Of a DNA stretch of 64,000 nucleotides, positions 44,814 to 55,410 are shown in pieces. Within the stretch, counting starts at the first letter, position 1. Each line of letters begins with the position of its first letter. Location of the stretch: assembly GCF_030550815.1 (NCBI RefSeq), contig NZ_CP114583.1:447818-511817 (forward strand), read 5' to 3'. The notes beneath the pieces are model-generated. The model saw only the letters and a list, made by a program, of their open reading frames with translations. It was not told the DNA's origin and ran no database searches. The position numbers were made by a program, and so were the translations under genes. The DNA comes from Candidatus Mycoplasma mahonii. Lineage in GTDB: Bacteria > Bacillota_I > Bacilli_A > Mycoplasmatales > Metamycoplasmataceae.

Positions 44814-45563
44814 TTATATTCCTTCCGTTAATAGAACTGGTAATCCATCTTCAATTAGAATAGTGTGCTCATAGTGAGATGTATTGCTACCATCAGCCGA
44901 AACTATCGTTCAGCCATCTTCAAGTATATAACTTTGATTACTATTTTGCAAAATCATTGGTTCTATACAAATAACCATTCCATTTTTAAGGAGTGGTCCT
45001 GTGCCTTTTATGCCCGTGTTGTGAATTGTTGGGTCTTCATGTAATTTGGTCCCGATTCCATGACCAGTGTAATTATTTGGTGTGAAATAGCCTTTTTTAG
45101 TAATGAATTTACCAATTGCAAATTCAACATCACCAACTCTAGCACCAGGCTTAATGGCATTTACTCCTGCATAAAAAGCATCTTTTGCTATTTCTAATAA
45201 TTTTTTATCTTGCGAACTTATTTTACCCACTCCTCTACTAAAGCACGAATCGGAATAATAGCCTTTTCAGATAGCACCTAAATCAATAGATACCACATCG
45301 CCTTCTTTTAATTTACGATCAGATGGGATGCCATGAATCAACTCCTCGTTAATTGAAATACAAACAGTTTTAGGGAAACCTCCATAGCCTAAAAAAGCTG
45401 GTTTTGCGCCTTGTTTTTTGATTGAATTAAAAGCAATCTTATCAAGCTCGTTGGTTGTCACACCTGGCTTAATAGCATCCCAAATTTCTTGTTTTGTATT
45501 TGCCAATATTTTTCCGGAAATTCTCATTAATTCAATTTCGTTTTTTGTTTTAATGCTTATCAT
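44814..45563 (-). CDS. map: Methionine aminopeptidase
   Basis: This 249-aa type I enzyme removes the initiator Met. The metal ligands are visible in [17 protein letters not shown] (Asp, Asp), [13 protein letters not shown] (His), VICIEPMI (Glu) and a final YEHTILIE (Glu). TGA codons are read as Trp. It follows adk by 1 nt in the unit secY-adk-map-infA. Leaderless mRNAs do not change its substrate. Confidence 0.94.
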
Positions 45564-45564
45564 A

Positions 45565-46110
45565 CTAATCTACTATCTTTCTCATATTTTCATAATTCTG
45601 AGCAATATCACCTTCAGCATCAACCTCAATTAAAATTTTTTCATCACGATAATAATCAATTAATGGTTTTGTTTTTTTACTATAAACATCTATTCTAACT
45701 TTAATAATGCCGGGATCATCATCACCTCTTTTGCGACTCAATAATCTTTCCATAACAACTTTATCTGATGCTGCTAGTAAAATAACAGCATTCACAATTA
45801 CTTTATTTTCCTTGAGAAATTTAGCTTGATTTAAAGTTCTTGGATAACCATCTAATGCAAATCCATTTTTAATAACATCCTCTTGCATCAATCTATTTTT
45901 AACTATTTCATTAGTAATTTCATCTGGTACATATTCTCCATCACTTAAAATTTTAGCAACTTTTACACCAATGGGCGTCTTATTTTTAACGGCATCACGA
46001 AAGATTGCTCCTGTGGAAATATGGACGGTGCCCTTATTTTTTTCAAGCATGATAGCTAATGTGCCTTTCCCAACTCCTGGTGGACCTAAAAATATATAAT
46101 TTTTTATCAT
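45565..46110 (-). CDS. adk: Adenylate kinase
   Basis: This 181-aa enzyme interconverts AMP, ADP and ATP. P-loop GPPGVGKGT, then HISTGAIFRDAV, FALDGYPRTL and RLLSRKRGDDD. The LID region is very short, so the zinc-finger LID of Bacillus is absent. The start overlaps the secY end (ATGATAA). Confidence 0.94.
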   Translation of the reverse strand: MIKNYIFLGPPGVGKGTLAIMLEKNKGTVHISTGAIFRDAVKNKTPIGVKVAKILSDGEYVPDEITNEIVKNRLMQEDVIKNGFALDGYPRTLNQAKFLKENKVIVNAVILLAASDKVVMERLLSRKRGDDDPGIIKVRIDVYSKKTKPLIDYYRDEKILIEVDAEGDIAQNYENMRKIVD

Positions 46111-47618
46111 AATAACCCTTTTGTAGAACTTGTATTATTTGATTTAACACTATTTCATCTGGCTTTTGAAATCTTAACTGATTGATGTCTTGCTTTTAAT
46201 TGTCCCATAGTTTCAATTGCTACAGACACCATGATAATTAATGATGTGCCACTAAAGGTGATCCCTCTTGACAAACCAATGATTTGTTCGACATATTGTA
46301 GTGCAGAAATAATTGAAAGATAGAATGATGAAAAGATAGCCAGTCTAATAATAATTCCACTTAAGTAGTCTTCAGTTTCAATTCCTGGACGGATTCCTGG
46401 GATAAATGTTCCGTTCTTTTTAAAGTTATCAGCAACTCTGTTTGGATTAAATGTTACAAGGGCCATAACAACTGTAAAGAGGAAAATAACTGACACAAAT
46501 ATAATAAGACCAAGGGGGGATGTTAAACTCATATTTTCTTGAATTCATTGACGAGATAGATTTTGTTTGTCTAAGAACTGAGCAATAGTTAACGGAATCA
46601 TAGTGATTGTAAGAGCAAAAATAACGGGCATAACTCCTGCCGGATTTAATTTAATTGGTAGCCTGGACATTTGTTTGACATCTTTTGACATGCCAGAACC
46701 AGTTTGTTGAATTGGTATATGGCGCTCTGCTTTGTAGAAATACGAAATAATGAAAATAATGAAAAGAAAGAAACCGATATAAATAATAAAGTTAATAATA
46801 CCTGTAAAAGCTGAAGTGGCATCTCCAGATCCAACCAATTCTAAATATGCATTTCTAAACTTAGCAGGCATTGCAGATGCTATTCCTGAAAAAATAATCA
46901 GGGAAGTACCATTACCGACACCATTATTGGTAATTTGCTCACCCAGGAATAAAGCAAACATAGATCCAGCAATTAGAATAACAGGTAAAACAAAAAATTT
47001 AAATCATTGTGTATTTAATGATGGTGCGATTGTGGCAAATGTTGAAACCGTTTGAATGACTGTAATAGCTTGAATAAAGGCAAAAACTAAAGTCGCAATT
47101 CTTGTAATAATATTGATTTTTCTTTTCCCGGCTGGTCCAGTTTGTGATAATCTATACAAGGGAGGAAAAACCTCTGACTGTAGCATTTGCATAATAATAG
47201 ATGCAGTAATATAGGGAGAAATCCCTAGCGCCACAATAGAAAAATTTCTAAGAGCCCCTCCGCCCATCATGTCCATGATCCCAATTAATGAAGCAGGGTT
47301 TTGTCCTATATTTTGTTGAATAGTAATACCAGGGATAGTAATAGTAGCCGCTATTCTGAAAATAAGGATAATTATCAGGGTATATAAAATCTTTTTTAAT
47401 AATGGCTTGTCGTTCAATTTACGCAATAATATCCCAAGTGCTTTTGTAGTTGATGAAGCTATTACTCCATAAGCATTAATAAATGGTCTTGTGAATTTAT
47501 TATTAAGTTTAAATTTCATTTTACTAAAATAAAAGCGACTGCCTCTTCTTCTTTTAACAGGTTTTATCTTATTTTCTTCAGGTGTAGTGTCAAATCAATT
47601 ATCATCTTTGTTACTCAT
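46104..47618 (-). CDS. secY: Preprotein translocase subunit SecY
   Basis: This 504-aa, ten-span channel protein has GGGALRNFSIVALGISPYI, the cytoplasmic loop SQTGPAGKRK and GTSLIIFSGIAS. The in-frame start at 47618 adds 33 residues (MSNKDDNWFDTTPEENKIKP then KRRRGSR) to the usual N-terminus and contains one TGA. A TATAAT at 47628-47633 would start RNA at about 47621, supporting this longer start. An ATG at 47519 is the alternative. The end reads through a final TGA to TAA inside adk. Confidence 0.92.
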
Positions 47619-47627
47619 ATGGTTCTA

Positions 47628-47633
47628 ATTATA
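47628..47633 (-). promoter_or_regulatory. -10 box of secY-adk-map-infA
   Basis: TATAAT whose predicted RNA start leaves only about 3 nt before the ATG at 47618. Together with the terminator beyond it, this makes secY-adk-map-infA its own transcription unit. Confidence 0.55.
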
Positions 47634-47663
47634 AACTATTAGCAATAATTAGATATAAAAAAT

Positions 47664-47696
47664 GCTAAAAAAATATCTTGTTTATTAAGATATTGA
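47664..47696 (-). terminator. Terminator between rplO and secY
   Basis: AATATCTT and AAGATATT (8 bp, 47672-47679 with 47687-47694) around a 7-nt loop, followed by a T-run, after rplO. It ends the ribosomal protein operon. Confidence 0.75.
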
Positions 47697-47706
47697 ATGT
47701 TATTTT

Positions 47707-48141
47707 TTAGATTACTTTAAATTCTCCGCCAGCTTTAACAATTGCCTCTTGAGCACTCTTTGAAGCTGCGTTAACTTGAACATTTAGTTTTTTAACCAAC
47801 TTACCTTTAGAAAGAATTTTTATTGGTAGGTTTCTGTTGGTAATTCCGGCTTTATTTAAAGCTTCAATTGTCACAACATCCCCATCTTTAAACTTTGTAT
47901 TAAGTGTTTCTAATGCAACAACTTGATAAGTAACCGCATTAATGTTGTTAAATCCACGTTTAGGGAGTCTTCTAAACCATGGGTTTTGTCCACCCTCAAA
48001 TCCTGGTCTAGTTCCTCCACGTTTATTTTGCCCTGATTGACCAAGACCGGCTTGCTTACCTTTACCAGCTGCATGCCCTCTACCTTTTCTGTGTTTGTCT
48101 TTTCTAGCACCCTCATTATGTTTTAATTCATGTAATTTCAT
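47707..48141 (-). CDS. rplO: Ribosomal protein L15
   Basis: This 144-aa protein has the basic glycine-rich N-terminus (RKGRGHAAGKGKQAGLGQSG) and GGQNPWFRRLPKRGF, then the compact C-terminal fold with ending EAIVKAGGEFKVI. It is the last gene of the S10-spc run. No rpmD (L30) lies between rpsE and rplO. Confidence 0.95.
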   Translation of the reverse strand: MKLHELKHNEGARKDKHRKGRGHAAGKGKQAGLGQSGQNKRGGTRPGFEGGQNPWFRRLPKRGFNNINAVTYQVVALETLNTKFKDGDVVTIEALNKAGITNRNLPIKILSKGKLVKKLNVQVNAASKSAQEAIVKAGGEFKVI

Positions 48142-48149
48142 ATTATCTC

Positions 48150-48848
48150 CTAACCTCTAATATCTTCCACTTTAATATCTCTTAATTTAGCAATTTCTTC
48201 AATGGTTCTCAATTGTGATAAAGCATTAATAACAGCTTTAACAGAATTGGTTTTAGTTCTAGAACCAAGAGATTTTGTATAGATATCATGATATCCAGCT
48301 AATTCAACCACAGAACGAATTGCACCTGAAGCGATAACTCCTTTACCTTTTGGTGCTGGTTTAACAAGTATTTCTGATGATAAGAATTTACCTATTTGTT
48401 GATGAGGTACAGTTCTTTTATCAATAATTGGTGTAACGATCATGTGGTTTTTTGAATCTTTAATGGCTTTTTTAATAGCATCAGGAACTTCTTTAGCTTT
48501 ACCATGCCCTCATCCAACTTTACCTTTTTTATTACCCACAACAACAAAAGCTGAGAAAGAGAACCTACGTCCACCTTTAACAACAGTTGTCACACGAGCA
48601 ATATCAATAACAGTTTCTTCAAACTCGGTATTTCTACGTTGTCTTCTACGATTATTGTTTCTTTGTGGTTTTCTATAAACTTGTTTTTTAACTGGAGTAG
48701 TTGGTGTGACCTTAGGAGCTGCAACTACTTCTTCAGTAGTTTTAGTTTCAATTTTAGGATCCTCTGTTTTAGGAACTTCCACTTTAACTTCAGGTTTTGT
48801 TTCTTGTACTATTTCTGTAGTTTCATTTTTTTTGTTATCTTCTGACAT
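48150..48848 (-). CDS. rpsE: Ribosomal protein S5 with long N-terminal tail
   Basis: This 232-aa protein has the core S5 double-stranded RNA-binding fold ([38 protein letters not shown]) and a C-terminal domain with [19 protein letters not shown]. The first 70 residues are an added acidic-then-basic tail rich in Glu, Lys, Thr, Pro and Val. One TGA codes the Trp of VGWGHGKA. Its ATG overlaps the rplR stop (TAATG). Confidence 0.94.
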
Positions 48849-49201
48849 TAAAATTTCACCCCTTCTTCCCTAACTGCATCAGCAAGAGCTTTAATTCTAC
48901 CATGATAGATATAACCTGATCTATCGAAAATTAATTCTTTAATCCCTGCAGCTATAATTTTTTTACCCATTGCTTTACCAACTTGAGTTGCAGCATCAAT
49001 ATTTCCACCCTTTTCTAACTTTAGTACAACTGATGAAGCATGAACTAAAGTAATTCCAGCAACATCGTCAATTAATTGTGCTTCAATGTTCTTATTAGAT
49101 TTAAAGACGTTTAACCTTGGTTTGATTGCTGTACCAGAAATCTTAGTTCTGATTTTAAGATGTTTTTGTTTTCTGTGTTTTGTTCTTGATATATTTGCCA
49201 T
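48848..49201 (-). CDS. rplR: Ribosomal protein L18
   Basis: This 117-aa 5S rRNA-binding protein has [25 protein letters not shown] and a [23 protein letters not shown] end, both characteristic. Confidence 0.95.
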   Translation of the reverse strand: MANISRTKHRKQKHLKIRTKISGTAIKPRLNVFKSNKNIEAQLIDDVAGITLVHASSVVLKLEKGGNIDAATQVGKAMGKKIIAAGIKELIFDRSGYIYHGRIKALADAVREEGVKF

Positions 49202-49216
49202 AGTTTACCTTAACCG

Positions 49217-49756
49217 CTATTTAGCGGCAGCCTTTCCTTCTTTACGTCTAATAATCTCACCTTTGTACATAATTCCCTTACCTGAATATGGCGAAGGTCT
49301 TCTGACATCTCTTATGATAGCTGCCATTTGACCAACCATTTGTTTATCAGGCCCAGTAATTGTGATTTCTGTTGGTTTTGGTAATTTAACTTTTACAGTT
49401 TCGGGAATATCTAATAAATATGGATGCGAATATCCAACATTTATTTCAATTTGTTTTCCTTTAAGGATCGCTTTATAACCAACACCTTTAATTTCTATTT
49501 CTTTTTTAAATCCTTCAGAAACACCAATAATCATTGAATTTAATAATGAATTTGTTGTTCCGTGAAGTTGTTTTGTATGTTTTTCTTCATTTGCTCTTGC
49601 TGTAATAATCTTACCATCTTTTTCTTCAATTGATATTAAGGGCGAAAATTCTCTTGTTAGTGAACCATTTTTACCTTTAACCTCAACATTTGAACTAGAG
49701 ATAATAATTGTTACCCCTTCAGGAAGGGTTAAGACTCTATTTCCAACTCTTGACAT
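49217..49756 (-). CDS. rplF: Ribosomal protein L6
   Basis: This 179-aa two-repeat protein begins SRVGNRVLTLPEGV and has VGVGYKA-like IEIKGVGYKAILKG, GYSHPYLLDIP and a final RRPSPYSGKGIMYKGEIIRRKEGK. Full length. Confidence 0.95.
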   Translation of the reverse strand: MSRVGNRVLTLPEGVTIIISSSNVEVKGKNGSLTREFSPLISIEEKDGKIITARANEEKHTKQLHGTTNSLLNSMIIGVSEGFKKEIEIKGVGYKAILKGKQIEINVGYSHPYLLDIPETVKVKLPKPTEITITGPDKQMVGQMAAIIRDVRRPSPYSGKGIMYKGEIIRRKEGKAAAK

Positions 49757-49765
49757 AGAAAGACC

Positions 49766-50164
49766 CTATCAAACGTAAGCGATAACTTCACCGCCGACAT
49801 TCGCCTTTCTAGCTGCTCTATCAGTCATCACACCTTGTGATGTAGAGATAATAGCTGTTCCGAAGCCAGATAATACTTGCGGTATATCTGTAGCTTGAGA
49901 ATAAACTTTCAATCCAGGTTTAGAAATTCTTTTAACACCAGTAATGGCTCTTTGAGAGCCTTTATACTTGAGTGTAATCACTATTTTTTTAGCAACACCT
50001 TTACCAAGTGTCTTATGATCAATAATGAATCCCTCAGATTTTAATAGAACTGCAATAACTTCTTTCTTATTAGAATGAGGCATTTCAACTGTTCTATGTT
50101 TTCTTTGGTTAGCATTCTTGATTCTTACAAGCATATCTGCTATTGGATCAGTAATAATACCCAT
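49766..50164 (-). CDS. rpsH: Ribosomal protein S8
   Basis: This 132-aa protein has ITDPIADMLVRIKNANQRKH and a closing FGTAIISTSQGVMTDRAARK, GGEVIAYVW. The last Trp is TGA followed by TAG, the expected S8 end, so reading it as stop would cut off a conserved residue. The start is set at 50164, outside rpsN; the ATG at 50173 would overlap it. Confidence 0.95.
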
Positions 50165-50166
50165 AA

Positions 50167-50352
50167 TTATCAACTCGCTTTCTTAACACCAGGGATTTGA
50201 CCCTTGTGAGCTAGTTCTCTAAAGCAAATACGACAGATTTTGAATTTTCTCATGACTGAGTGTGATCTTCCACATAATTCACATCTTGTATAGCTTCTTG
50301 ATGAAAACTTAGGTTCTCTTCTTTGTTTAACTTTCAATGATTTTTTAGCCAT
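50167..50352 (-). CDS. rpsN: Ribosomal protein S14, zinc type
   Basis: This 61-aa protein has [20 protein letters not shown], giving the four zinc Cys, and ends [11 protein letters not shown] with TGA as the conserved last Trp before TAA. The ATG overlaps the rplE stop (TAATG). Confidence 0.95.
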
Positions 50353-50909
50353 TAATTATCCTTCTTTCCAGTATCTTTAAACGGCATACCTAGTAAAGTT
50401 AATAACTCTCTAGCTTCGTCGTCAGTTTTTGCTGATGTAACAACAATAACATCAAGACCTTTAATTTTTCTTATTTTATCGAATCTTATTTCTGGAAAAA
50501 CTATTTGTTCTTTTATGCCAAGTGAGAAATTACCTCTACCATCAAATGCTTTCGGATTTACACCTCTAAAGTCTCTAATTCTTGGAATAGCAACATCAAT
50601 TAGTTTTTCAAAAAATGAATACATATTGTCTCTTCTTAATGTAACCTTTGAACCCATCGGCATGCCTTCCCTTAGTTTTCAGGATGCAAGAGATTTCCTG
50701 GCTTTTGTTTCAATTGGTTTTTGACCCGAAATAATTGTTAATTCATTTGCTACTTCTTCAATAGCTTTAGAATTGGTTACTTCATTACCAGCTGTCATAT
50801 TAAGTATAATTTTTTCTAGTTTCGGAATTTGCATATTTGATTTGTAGTTAAATTTCTTTTGAAGAGCGTCTTTTATTTCCGCATTATATTTTTCTTGTAA
50901 GTTAGTCAT
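50352..50909 (-). CDS. rplE: Ribosomal protein L5
   Basis: This 185-aa 5S rRNA-contacting protein has [49 protein letters not shown] and [20 protein letters not shown]. One TGA codes the Trp after SLAS. Confidence 0.95.
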
Positions 50910-50919
50910 AAAATCCCTC

Positions 50920-51420
50920 CTATTTACTTTCTTCTTTTTTTGTTGTTGGTTTAACTACTTCTTTAGCTACTGGTTTAACTACTTTTTTAACTACTGGTTT
51001 AACTACTTTTTTAACTACTGGTTTAACTACTTTTTTAACTACTTTTTTAACTACTGGTTTAACTACTTTTTTAGCTGCTGGTTTAACTAGTTCTTTAGTT
51101 GCTGGTTTTGGTACTTCTTTTTTATTTTCTTTTTCAAGAACTACTTTAGTAGATGATTTCTTTTTACTGTCTTTTTTATCCTTTTTGGATTTTTTGGAAG
51201 ATATCTTTACATTAGAGATATGAATTGGTGCTTCAAGCTCTTGAATACCACCATCAGGGTTTTGTTGTGTTGGTTTATTATGTTTTTTAACAATATTAAC
51301 TTTATCAACAATCACCTTTTGCTTGTCTTTAGAAATTGATAATATTTTGCCAGTTGCTCCTTTATGAGAACCTGCGATTACTTCAACTTCAACATTTTTT
51401 TGAATTTTTTGTTTCGCCAT
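50920..51420 (-). CDS. rplX: Ribosomal protein L24 with a repetitive Lys/Val/Pro tail
   Basis: The first 80 residues form the L24 KOW fold ([31 protein letters not shown], and an IHISNVKI strand). The remaining 85 or so residues are low-complexity: a Lys/Ser run, then repeats of VVKPVVKK (about residues 115-160). Normal L24 is about 105 residues, so the tail nearly doubles it. The repeats are visible in DNA as recurring ttaactacttttttaactac blocks at 50945-51075. Confidence 0.93.
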   Translation of the reverse strand: MAKQKIQKNVEVEVIAGSHKGATGKILSISKDKQKVIVDKVNIVKKHNKPTQQNPDGGIQELEAPIHISNVKISSKKSKKDKKDSKKKSSTKVVLEKENKKEVPKPATKELVKPAAKKVVKPVVKKVVKKVVKPVVKKVVKPVVKKVVKPVAKEVVKPTTKKEESK

Positions 51421-51431
51421 AAGTAACCTTT

Positions 51432-51800
51432 CTATAATACCTCAGGTGCAAGAGAAAGAATTTTATTATATCCTTTTGATCTTAGTTCACGGGCGATAGG
51501 CCCAAAAACACGTGTACCTTTTGGTAGTCCTTTCTCATCAATAATCACAACTGCATTATCATCAAACCTAATATAAGATCCGTCTTTTCTTTTTGTTCCA
51601 TACTTAGTTCTAACAACAACAGCTCTTACCACTTGTCCTTCTTTGACGATCCCATTAGGAATTGCTTTTTTAACTGAACATACAATAATATCGCCAATTC
51701 CAGAAGATTTTTTTACAGAACCGCCAATATTTCTAATGACTCCTACTTCTTTAGCACCAGAATTATCAGCAACTTTCGCTCTTGACATTTCTCGTAACAT
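51432..51800 (-). CDS. rplN: Ribosomal protein L14
   Basis: This 122-aa protein has the L14 signature [34 protein letters not shown] and a closing [20 protein letters not shown]. It is coupled to rpsQ by TAATG. Confidence 0.96.
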   Translation of the reverse strand: MLREMSRAKVADNSGAKEVGVIRNIGGSVKKSSGIGDIIVCSVKKAIPNGIVKEGQVVRAVVVRTKYGTKRKDGSYIRFDDNAVVIIDEKGLPKGTRVFGPIARELRSKGYNKILSLAPEVL

Positions 51801-52066
51801 TATTCATCTCCTTTGACAGCAGATTTAACAACTTTGACAAATCTGAATCTTTTGGAGGCTGATAATGGTCTTGTTTCAGCAATTTGAACAACATCACCAT
51901 CATTTGCAATTTCTTTTTCATCATGTGCAGCAAATTTCTTTGTTGACAAGAATCTTTTTCCATATAAGGGATGTTTAATATATGTTTCAACAGCAACATT
52001 AATGGTCTTAGCGTTTTTAGTTGACACTACTTTACCAGTAAGTATTTTTCTCGATGTTCTTTCCAT
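51800..52066 (-). CDS. rpsQ: Ribosomal protein S17
   Basis: This 88-aa OB-fold protein has [40 protein letters not shown] and [24 protein letters not shown] overlaps on both sides. Confidence 0.95.
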   Translation of the reverse strand: MERTSRKILTGKVVSTKNAKTINVAVETYIKHPLYGKRFLSTKKFAAHDEKEIANDGDVVQIAETRPLSASKRFRFVKVVKSAVKGDE

Positions 52067-52299
52067 TATTTATCCCCTTTTGCAACTTTTTTTACTTTTT
52101 CTACAGTTTTTTTAGCTTCAACAACTTTAATTGCTGAAAATACTCTTGCAATATCTTTTTTAACTAAAGAAATCTTATGTGGTTGGTCTAATTGTCCAGT
52201 TGAATTTTGAAATCTAAGCATGAATAATTGTGATCTTAAATTTTCAATTGTTTCATTAAGTTCTTTTACTGACTTTGTTTGTAAATCCTTCATTAACAT
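52066..52299 (-). CDS. rpmC: Ribosomal protein L29
   Basis: This 77-aa protein has [20 protein letters not shown] and [12 protein letters not shown], the L29 helical hairpin. It has a short Lys/Val tail. Two starts are possible, ATG 52299 (coupled by TAATG) or ATG 52293. Confidence 0.93.
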   Translation of the reverse strand: MLMKDLQTKSVKELNETIENLRSQLFMLRFQNSTGQLDQPHKISLVKKDIARVFSAIKVVEAKKTVEKVKKVAKGDK

Positions 52300-52715
52300 T
52301 ATTCCTCACCTCTTTTTACAATTCTGGTTTTAACAGGTAATTTGTGACCACAAAGTCTTAATGCATCTTTTGCCACTTCTTCAGTAACACCAGATAATTC
52401 AAATAACATTGTATCAACCCTTACAACTGCTACCCATTCTTCAGGATTACCTTTTCCTTTACCCATACGTACACCAATTGGTTTAGAAGTTTTAGATAAG
52501 TGAGGGAAAATTCTAATAATAACTTTACCTTCACGACCCATTCTTCTTGTTGCTGCAATACGCGCTGATTCAATTTGTCTTGCAGTAACTCAAGCGGAAG
52601 TTTTGGCTTGCAATCCATAGTCACCAAATGAAACTAGATTTCCTTTAGTAGCTTTCTTTGTATCATGATAGATATTGTGTGGTTTTCTATATTTAGTTTT
52701 TTTTGGTTGCAACAT
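52299..52715 (-). CDS. rplP: Ribosomal protein L16
   Basis: This 138-aa protein has [38 protein letters not shown] and [21 protein letters not shown]. The ATG at 52715 lies inside the rpsC end (23-nt overlap). One TGA codes Trp in SAWVTARQ. Confidence 0.95.
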
Positions 52716-53367
52716 TTTTATTACCTCCATCAAGAATTTCACCTTTAGAAATTCAAACTTTAATACCAATAGCTCCATAAGTAGTTTTTGCTGTTGCTTT
52801 TGCAAAATCAACATCTTGTCTTAAAGTATGAAGTTTCATTTCACCTTCTGTATATCCTTCAGAACGAGCCATATCAGCACCGTTAAGTCTTCCTGAAACT
52901 TGGGTTTTAATGCCTTTAGCTCCAGCTTTTAAAGCAGATCTGATTGATCATTTTTGTGCAGCCCTAAATGAACCACGATTTTCTAATTTAATTGCTATAT
53001 CTTCAGCAGCTAATCTAGCATTTAATTCTGGTCTTTCAATAGCTATGACACTTATAGACAATTTAAGTTGTTTATTTCTAGTGTGTTTCTGAACTGCTTT
53101 TTTAAATGTTTCCAGATTCTTTCCACCTTCACCAAGAATTACACCTGGTTTGGCAGAGTGAATTATTACCATTACATCATTTGCTTGATTTCTTGAAATT
53201 TCAATTTGACCAATTGCATATTGTCTTGTAAAAGGTTCAATATATTCTCTAATTTTTTGATCTTCTAAAAGTAATGTAGCGAAGTTGTATTTATCAGCAA
53301 ATCAAGTTGAATTATGCTTCTTAGTGATTCCGAAACGGAAACCATTTGGATTAACTTTTTGTCCCAT
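52693..53367 (-). CDS. rpsC: Ribosomal protein S3
   Basis: This 224-aa protein starts [20 protein letters not shown] and has the KH motif [20 protein letters not shown] and the C-terminal domain with [20 protein letters not shown] and [10 protein letters not shown]. Several TGA codons are read as Trp. It ends inside rplP. Confidence 0.95.
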
Positions 53368-53377
53368 ATATTTCTCC

Positions 53378-53713
53378 CTACCTTTCTGATACTTCCACTA
53401 ATAAGTGTGAAGTCCTTTTGAATATTGAATATGCTCTACCTTGTGATCTTGGTTGAAATCTTTTTAATGTCGGTCCTTCATTAACAACAACTTTTGAAAC
53501 AAATAACTTTTCGGCATTCATTCCATGATTATTAACTCCGTTTGCAATAGCAGAATTTAGTAACTTGATAAATAATACAGTTGATTTCTTTGGTGTATTT
53601 TTAAGAGTCGCTAATGCATCTGATACATTTTGTTCTCTAAATAAGTCAGCAACTAATCTTGCTTTGCGAGCAGAGACTCTTTGTAATTTAATACTTGCAT
53701 GTGCCTGTGCCAT
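53378..53713 (-). CDS. rplV: Ribosomal protein L22
   Basis: This 111-aa protein has SARKARLVADLFREQNVSDA, KLLNSAIANGVNNHGMN and PTLKRFQPRSQGRAYSIFKR, which forms the exit-tunnel hairpin. No extension. Confidence 0.95.
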   Translation of the reverse strand: MAQAHASIKLQRVSARKARLVADLFREQNVSDALATLKNTPKKSTVLFIKLLNSAIANGVNNHGMNAEKLFVSKVVVNEGPTLKRFQPRSQGRAYSIFKRTSHLLVEVSER

Positions 53714-53988
53714 TATTTACGTCCTTTATCATTACCGTGTCCATTAAATTTTCTTGTAGGTGAGAATTCACCAAGTTTATGTCCAACCATATCTTCTGTG
53801 ACAAAAACATTGATAAATGCTCTTCCATTATGTACTTGGAATTTTAGTCCAATAAATTGAGGAAATATTGTTGATCTTCTAGATCATGTTTTAATAGGTT
53901 TCTTAGGAGCACTATCATTAATGATAGCTTCTACTTTTTTCATTAGATGCCCATCAACAAATGGACCTTTTTTAAGTGATCTTGCCAT
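53713..53988 (-). CDS. rpsS: Ribosomal protein S19
   Basis: This 91-aa protein has [35 protein letters not shown] (TGA as Trp) and [19 protein letters not shown]. It has TAATG links to rplB upstream and rplV downstream. Confidence 0.95.
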
Positions 53989-54830
53989 TATTTTTTACCC
54001 CTTCTTCTAACTATTAATTTAGTTGATGCTTTTTTCTTACGCCTTGTTTTTACCCCAAGAGCTTTTTTACCTCATGGAGTAACAGGTGCTTTTCTACCAA
54101 TAGGTTGTTTACCTTCACCACCACCATGGGGGTGATCCACCGGGTTCATAACAGAACCACGGACAGTAGGTCTAATACCTTTATGTCTATTTCTTCCAGC
54201 TTTTCCTCAATTAACAAGACCATGTTCTTCATTACCAACAATTCCAATTGTTGCCTTACATCTTGATAAAATTCTTCTAACTTCTCCAGATCTTAATTTG
54301 ATAACAACATATTTACCACCATCATCTTTACCAAGAATTTGAACTGATGTTCCAGCTGACCTAGCAATTTGACCTCCGGCTCCCGGTTTCATCTCTACAT
54401 TGTGAACTATTGTACCTTCAGGGATATTTTCAAGTGGTAATGCATTACCAACTTTAATATCAACATTAGGGCCTGAAATAATTTCGGTTCCAGTTTCAAG
54501 ATTTTTTGGAGCAATAATATATCTTTTCCCCCCATCCTTATACACAATTAGAGAAATATTTGCTGATCTATTGGGATCATATTCAATAGTTTTAACTATT
54601 CCCGGAATACCATCTTTATTACGTTTAAAGTCAATAATTCTATATTTTTTCTTAACTCCCCCACCTTTATGCCTGACAGTGATTGATCCTGAATTATTAC
54701 GCCCCGCATGCTTCTTGAGATTTACAAGTAATGACTTTTCCGGATCATGTCCTGATAGATTCTTCTTGTAATCTAAAGAAGTCATGTGACGCAAACCGTT
54801 TGTGATTGCTTTATATTTTTTGATTGCCAT
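53988..54830 (-). CDS. rplB: Ribosomal protein L2
   Basis: This 280-aa protein has [20 protein letters not shown], the [20 protein letters not shown] core and the C-terminal peptidyl-transferase-near motif [14 protein letters not shown], where the key His is present. One TGA codes Trp in [12 protein letters not shown]. Confidence 0.96.
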
Positions 54831-54894
54831 TGCTGACTCCTATTCTATATAAGTATATCTGCGGTGATTTCACTTATATTTTTCTTTTAACCGC

Positions 54895-55410
54895 TTATTT
54901 TTCGTCTGTTTTAGTTTCTTTCTTAACTGGTTCTGCTTTAGATTCTTCAACTTTAACAGCTGCTACATTAGATTCATTGTCTTTTGTTTCACCAATCTTT
55001 TGTTCTTCCTTAGCTTTTAGCTTTTGAGCGATTTTATCTGCGGCTTTTTGTTCTGCAGCTGATATTCCTATATCTTCTTTTTTATCTTTTTTATCTTTTT
55101 TATCTTTATCATTAATTTCTTGAGCAGCTTCCTCAGGAAAAATATTAATCTTTTGGCCATCTTTTAAAGTTACTACTGCTTTTTTAAATCTATTTTTAAA
55201 TCCTTCAAATCTTCCTAATTTTTTAGGTTTTTTCTGGACCGTCATAATGTTAACTTTTTCAACTTTAACATCAAAAATAAATTCAACAACTTTCTTAACT
55301 TGAGCCTTATTGGCTCTAAAATCAACAGCGAATGTGTAAACATGATTTTCCATTTGGGCATATGTTTTTTCAGAAAGAATTGGGTATTTAATTACTTCAT
55401 TATGATCCAT
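54895..55410 (-). CDS. rplW: Ribosomal protein L23 with charged C-terminal tail
   Basis: Residues 1-95 are the L23 fold (IKYPILSEKTYAQMENHVYTF, KAQVKKVVEFIFDVKVEKVN, FEGFKNRFKKAVVTLKDG). About 75 further residues form a Lys/Glu/Asp/Ala-rich tail with KDKKDKKDKK. L23 sits at the tunnel exit, so the tail could meet chaperones or the translocon; that is inference. Confidence 0.93.
   Translation of the reverse strand: MDHNEVIKYPILSEKTYAQMENHVYTFAVDFRANKAQVKKVVEFIFDVKVEKVNIMTVQKKPKKLGRFEGFKNRFKKAVVTLKDGQKINIFPEEAAQEINDKDKKDKKDKKEDIGISAAEQKAADKIAQKLKAKEEQKIGETKDNESNVAAVKVEESKAEPVKKETKTDEK

Noticed and set aside
49766-50352. S8 and S14 seem to lack their last residue
   Set aside because: The TGA codes the conserved terminal Trp, followed immediately by TAG or TAA.
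50945-51075. Spaced repeats suggesting a CRISPR array
   Set aside because: They are in-frame codon repeats of the L24 tail with no unique spacers and no cas genes.
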